DNA of 64,000 nucleotides from Candidatus Anammoximicrobium sp. (lineage in GTDB: Bacteria; Planctomycetota; Planctomycetia; Pirellulales; Pirellulaceae), in NCBI GenBank assembly GCA_012515235.1, contig JAAYYU010000027.1, positions 124,001 to 188,000 on the forward strand, written 5' to 3'. Shown piece by piece: positions 63,713-64,000 of the stretch; the first letter of the stretch is position 1, and every line of letters starts with the position of its first letter. Position numbers and translations under genes: made by a program. The notes beneath the pieces were generated by a model that saw nothing but the letters and a program-made list of their open reading frames with translations, was not told the origin of the DNA and did no database searches.

Positions 63713-64000
63713 GTGCAGCGAACAGCGAACAAGGCTTTCACCCTGGTCGAACTCCTGGTGACGATCGCGATCATTGGCATTCTGATTGCGTTGTTGTTGC
63801 CGGCCGTCCAGGCGGCTCGGGAGGCGGCTCGGCGAGCACAGTGTCACAACAACCTGAGGCAATGCCTGATCGGGTTGCACCTGTACCACGATTCGTACAA
63901 CGCTTTTCCCGGCATGATGCCGTATGCGCAGCAGACGTTTTCCGTGCAATCGAAGCTGCTCCCGTTCCTGGAGTCCGCCAACCTGCAGAACCTGATTGAC
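63713..64000 (+). CDS. DUF1559 protein with type II prepilin-like leader (partial, runs off window)
   Basis: The frame reads [22 protein letters not shown], then [14 protein letters not shown], and continues to the window end, so this is the N-terminal part of a DUF1559 protein. GTG 63713 is the only start in this frame after the stop at 63668-63670. An ATG with a good ribosome binding site at 63690 is in another frame and ends after five codons. Changing one T in the run at 63732-63734 would fuse a different upstream frame starting at 63667 to F-T-L-V-E-L. Confidence 0.85.
   Translation, partial: MQRTANKAFTLVELLVTIAIIGILIALLLPAVQAAREAARRAQCHNNLRQCLIGLHLYHDSYNAFPGMMPYAQQTFSVQSKLLPFLESANLQNLID

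Noticed and set aside
1..64000. tRNA, rRNA and riboswitch genes
   Set aside because: No cloverleaf with a T-loop consensus, rRNA segment or known riboswitch core was recognised by eye; a covariance-model search would be needed to exclude them fully.

Overview
The window is GC-rich chromosomal DNA from a member of the Planctomycetes (Pirellulales-like). The evidence is the combination of DUF1559 proteins with type II prepilin leaders, an LEPR-XLL-type exported protein, four Tat-exported Gfo/Idh/MocA dehydrogenases, a sulfatase, a DUF1080 protein, a BBP2-like porin and many secreted proteins of unknown function. Genes lie on both strands in short operons, several with 4-base stop/start overlaps. 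I recognised no rRNA, tRNA or CRISPR array.

Layout. 1-12 kb: a partial zinc-ribbon gene; a Tat Gfo/Idh/MocA gene coupled to a DUF2007 zinc-ribbon gene; a tandem-domain serine hydrolase; a HicAB-type toxin-antitoxin pair with a third small gene; an exported LEPR-XLL gene broken by three homopolymer frameshifts; a DUF1080-MFS operon; and a coupled pair of M16 peptidases. 12-28 kb: methyltransferase, AI-2E-type permease, thioredoxin-protease fusion, hybrid histidine kinase, sulfatase, sialidase-like protein, argC-argJ, a PIG-L deacetylase and an internally duplicated permease. 28-45 kb: secreted unknown, SPFH protein, membrane-anchored PCMT, a small Flp-like pilin, MoaD-like protein with an aldehyde ferredoxin oxidoreductase, a GT5-like glycosyltransferase, DUF1559 protein, two more Gfo/Idh/MocA genes, an isochorismatase-fold hydrolase and hslVU. 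45-53 kb: porin, TolC-like lipoprotein with a partner lipoprotein, gamma-carbonic-anhydrase-like protein and GDPD. 53.1-57.67 kb: an integrated element. 57.7-64 kb: the rest of a polysaccharide operon (GH43-like, SGNH, 5' half of GH16), a ceramidase-like protein, a fourth Gfo/Idh/MocA gene and the start of another DUF1559 gene.

The outstanding region is the 4.57-kb element at 53101-57671. It sits inside a GH16 glycosidase gene, exactly in the codons for the catalytic motif. Joining the flanks at a 2-bp TC/GA core restores an uninterrupted frame containing E-I-D-I-M-E. The element ends form a near-symmetrical attP. It carries a large serine recombinase, a Rep-like protein, a small unknown protein, a ribbon-helix-helix protein and a second small serine resolvase, plus strong stem-loops. 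Reading it base by base I found only one CTC or GAG in the whole element, although both are frequent right up to its borders. This near-complete avoidance of one trinucleotide on both strands, in genes and between them, is the most unusual signal in the window. It suggests selection by a host defence, modification or mutational process with a 3-bp specificity.

Elsewhere the genes fit a surface-active heterotroph that breaks down complex glycans (GH16, GH43-like, sulfatase, sialidase-like, DUF1080, SGNH, Gfo/Idh/MocA). All functional assignments are from motifs and general family knowledge read by eye; no database search was run.
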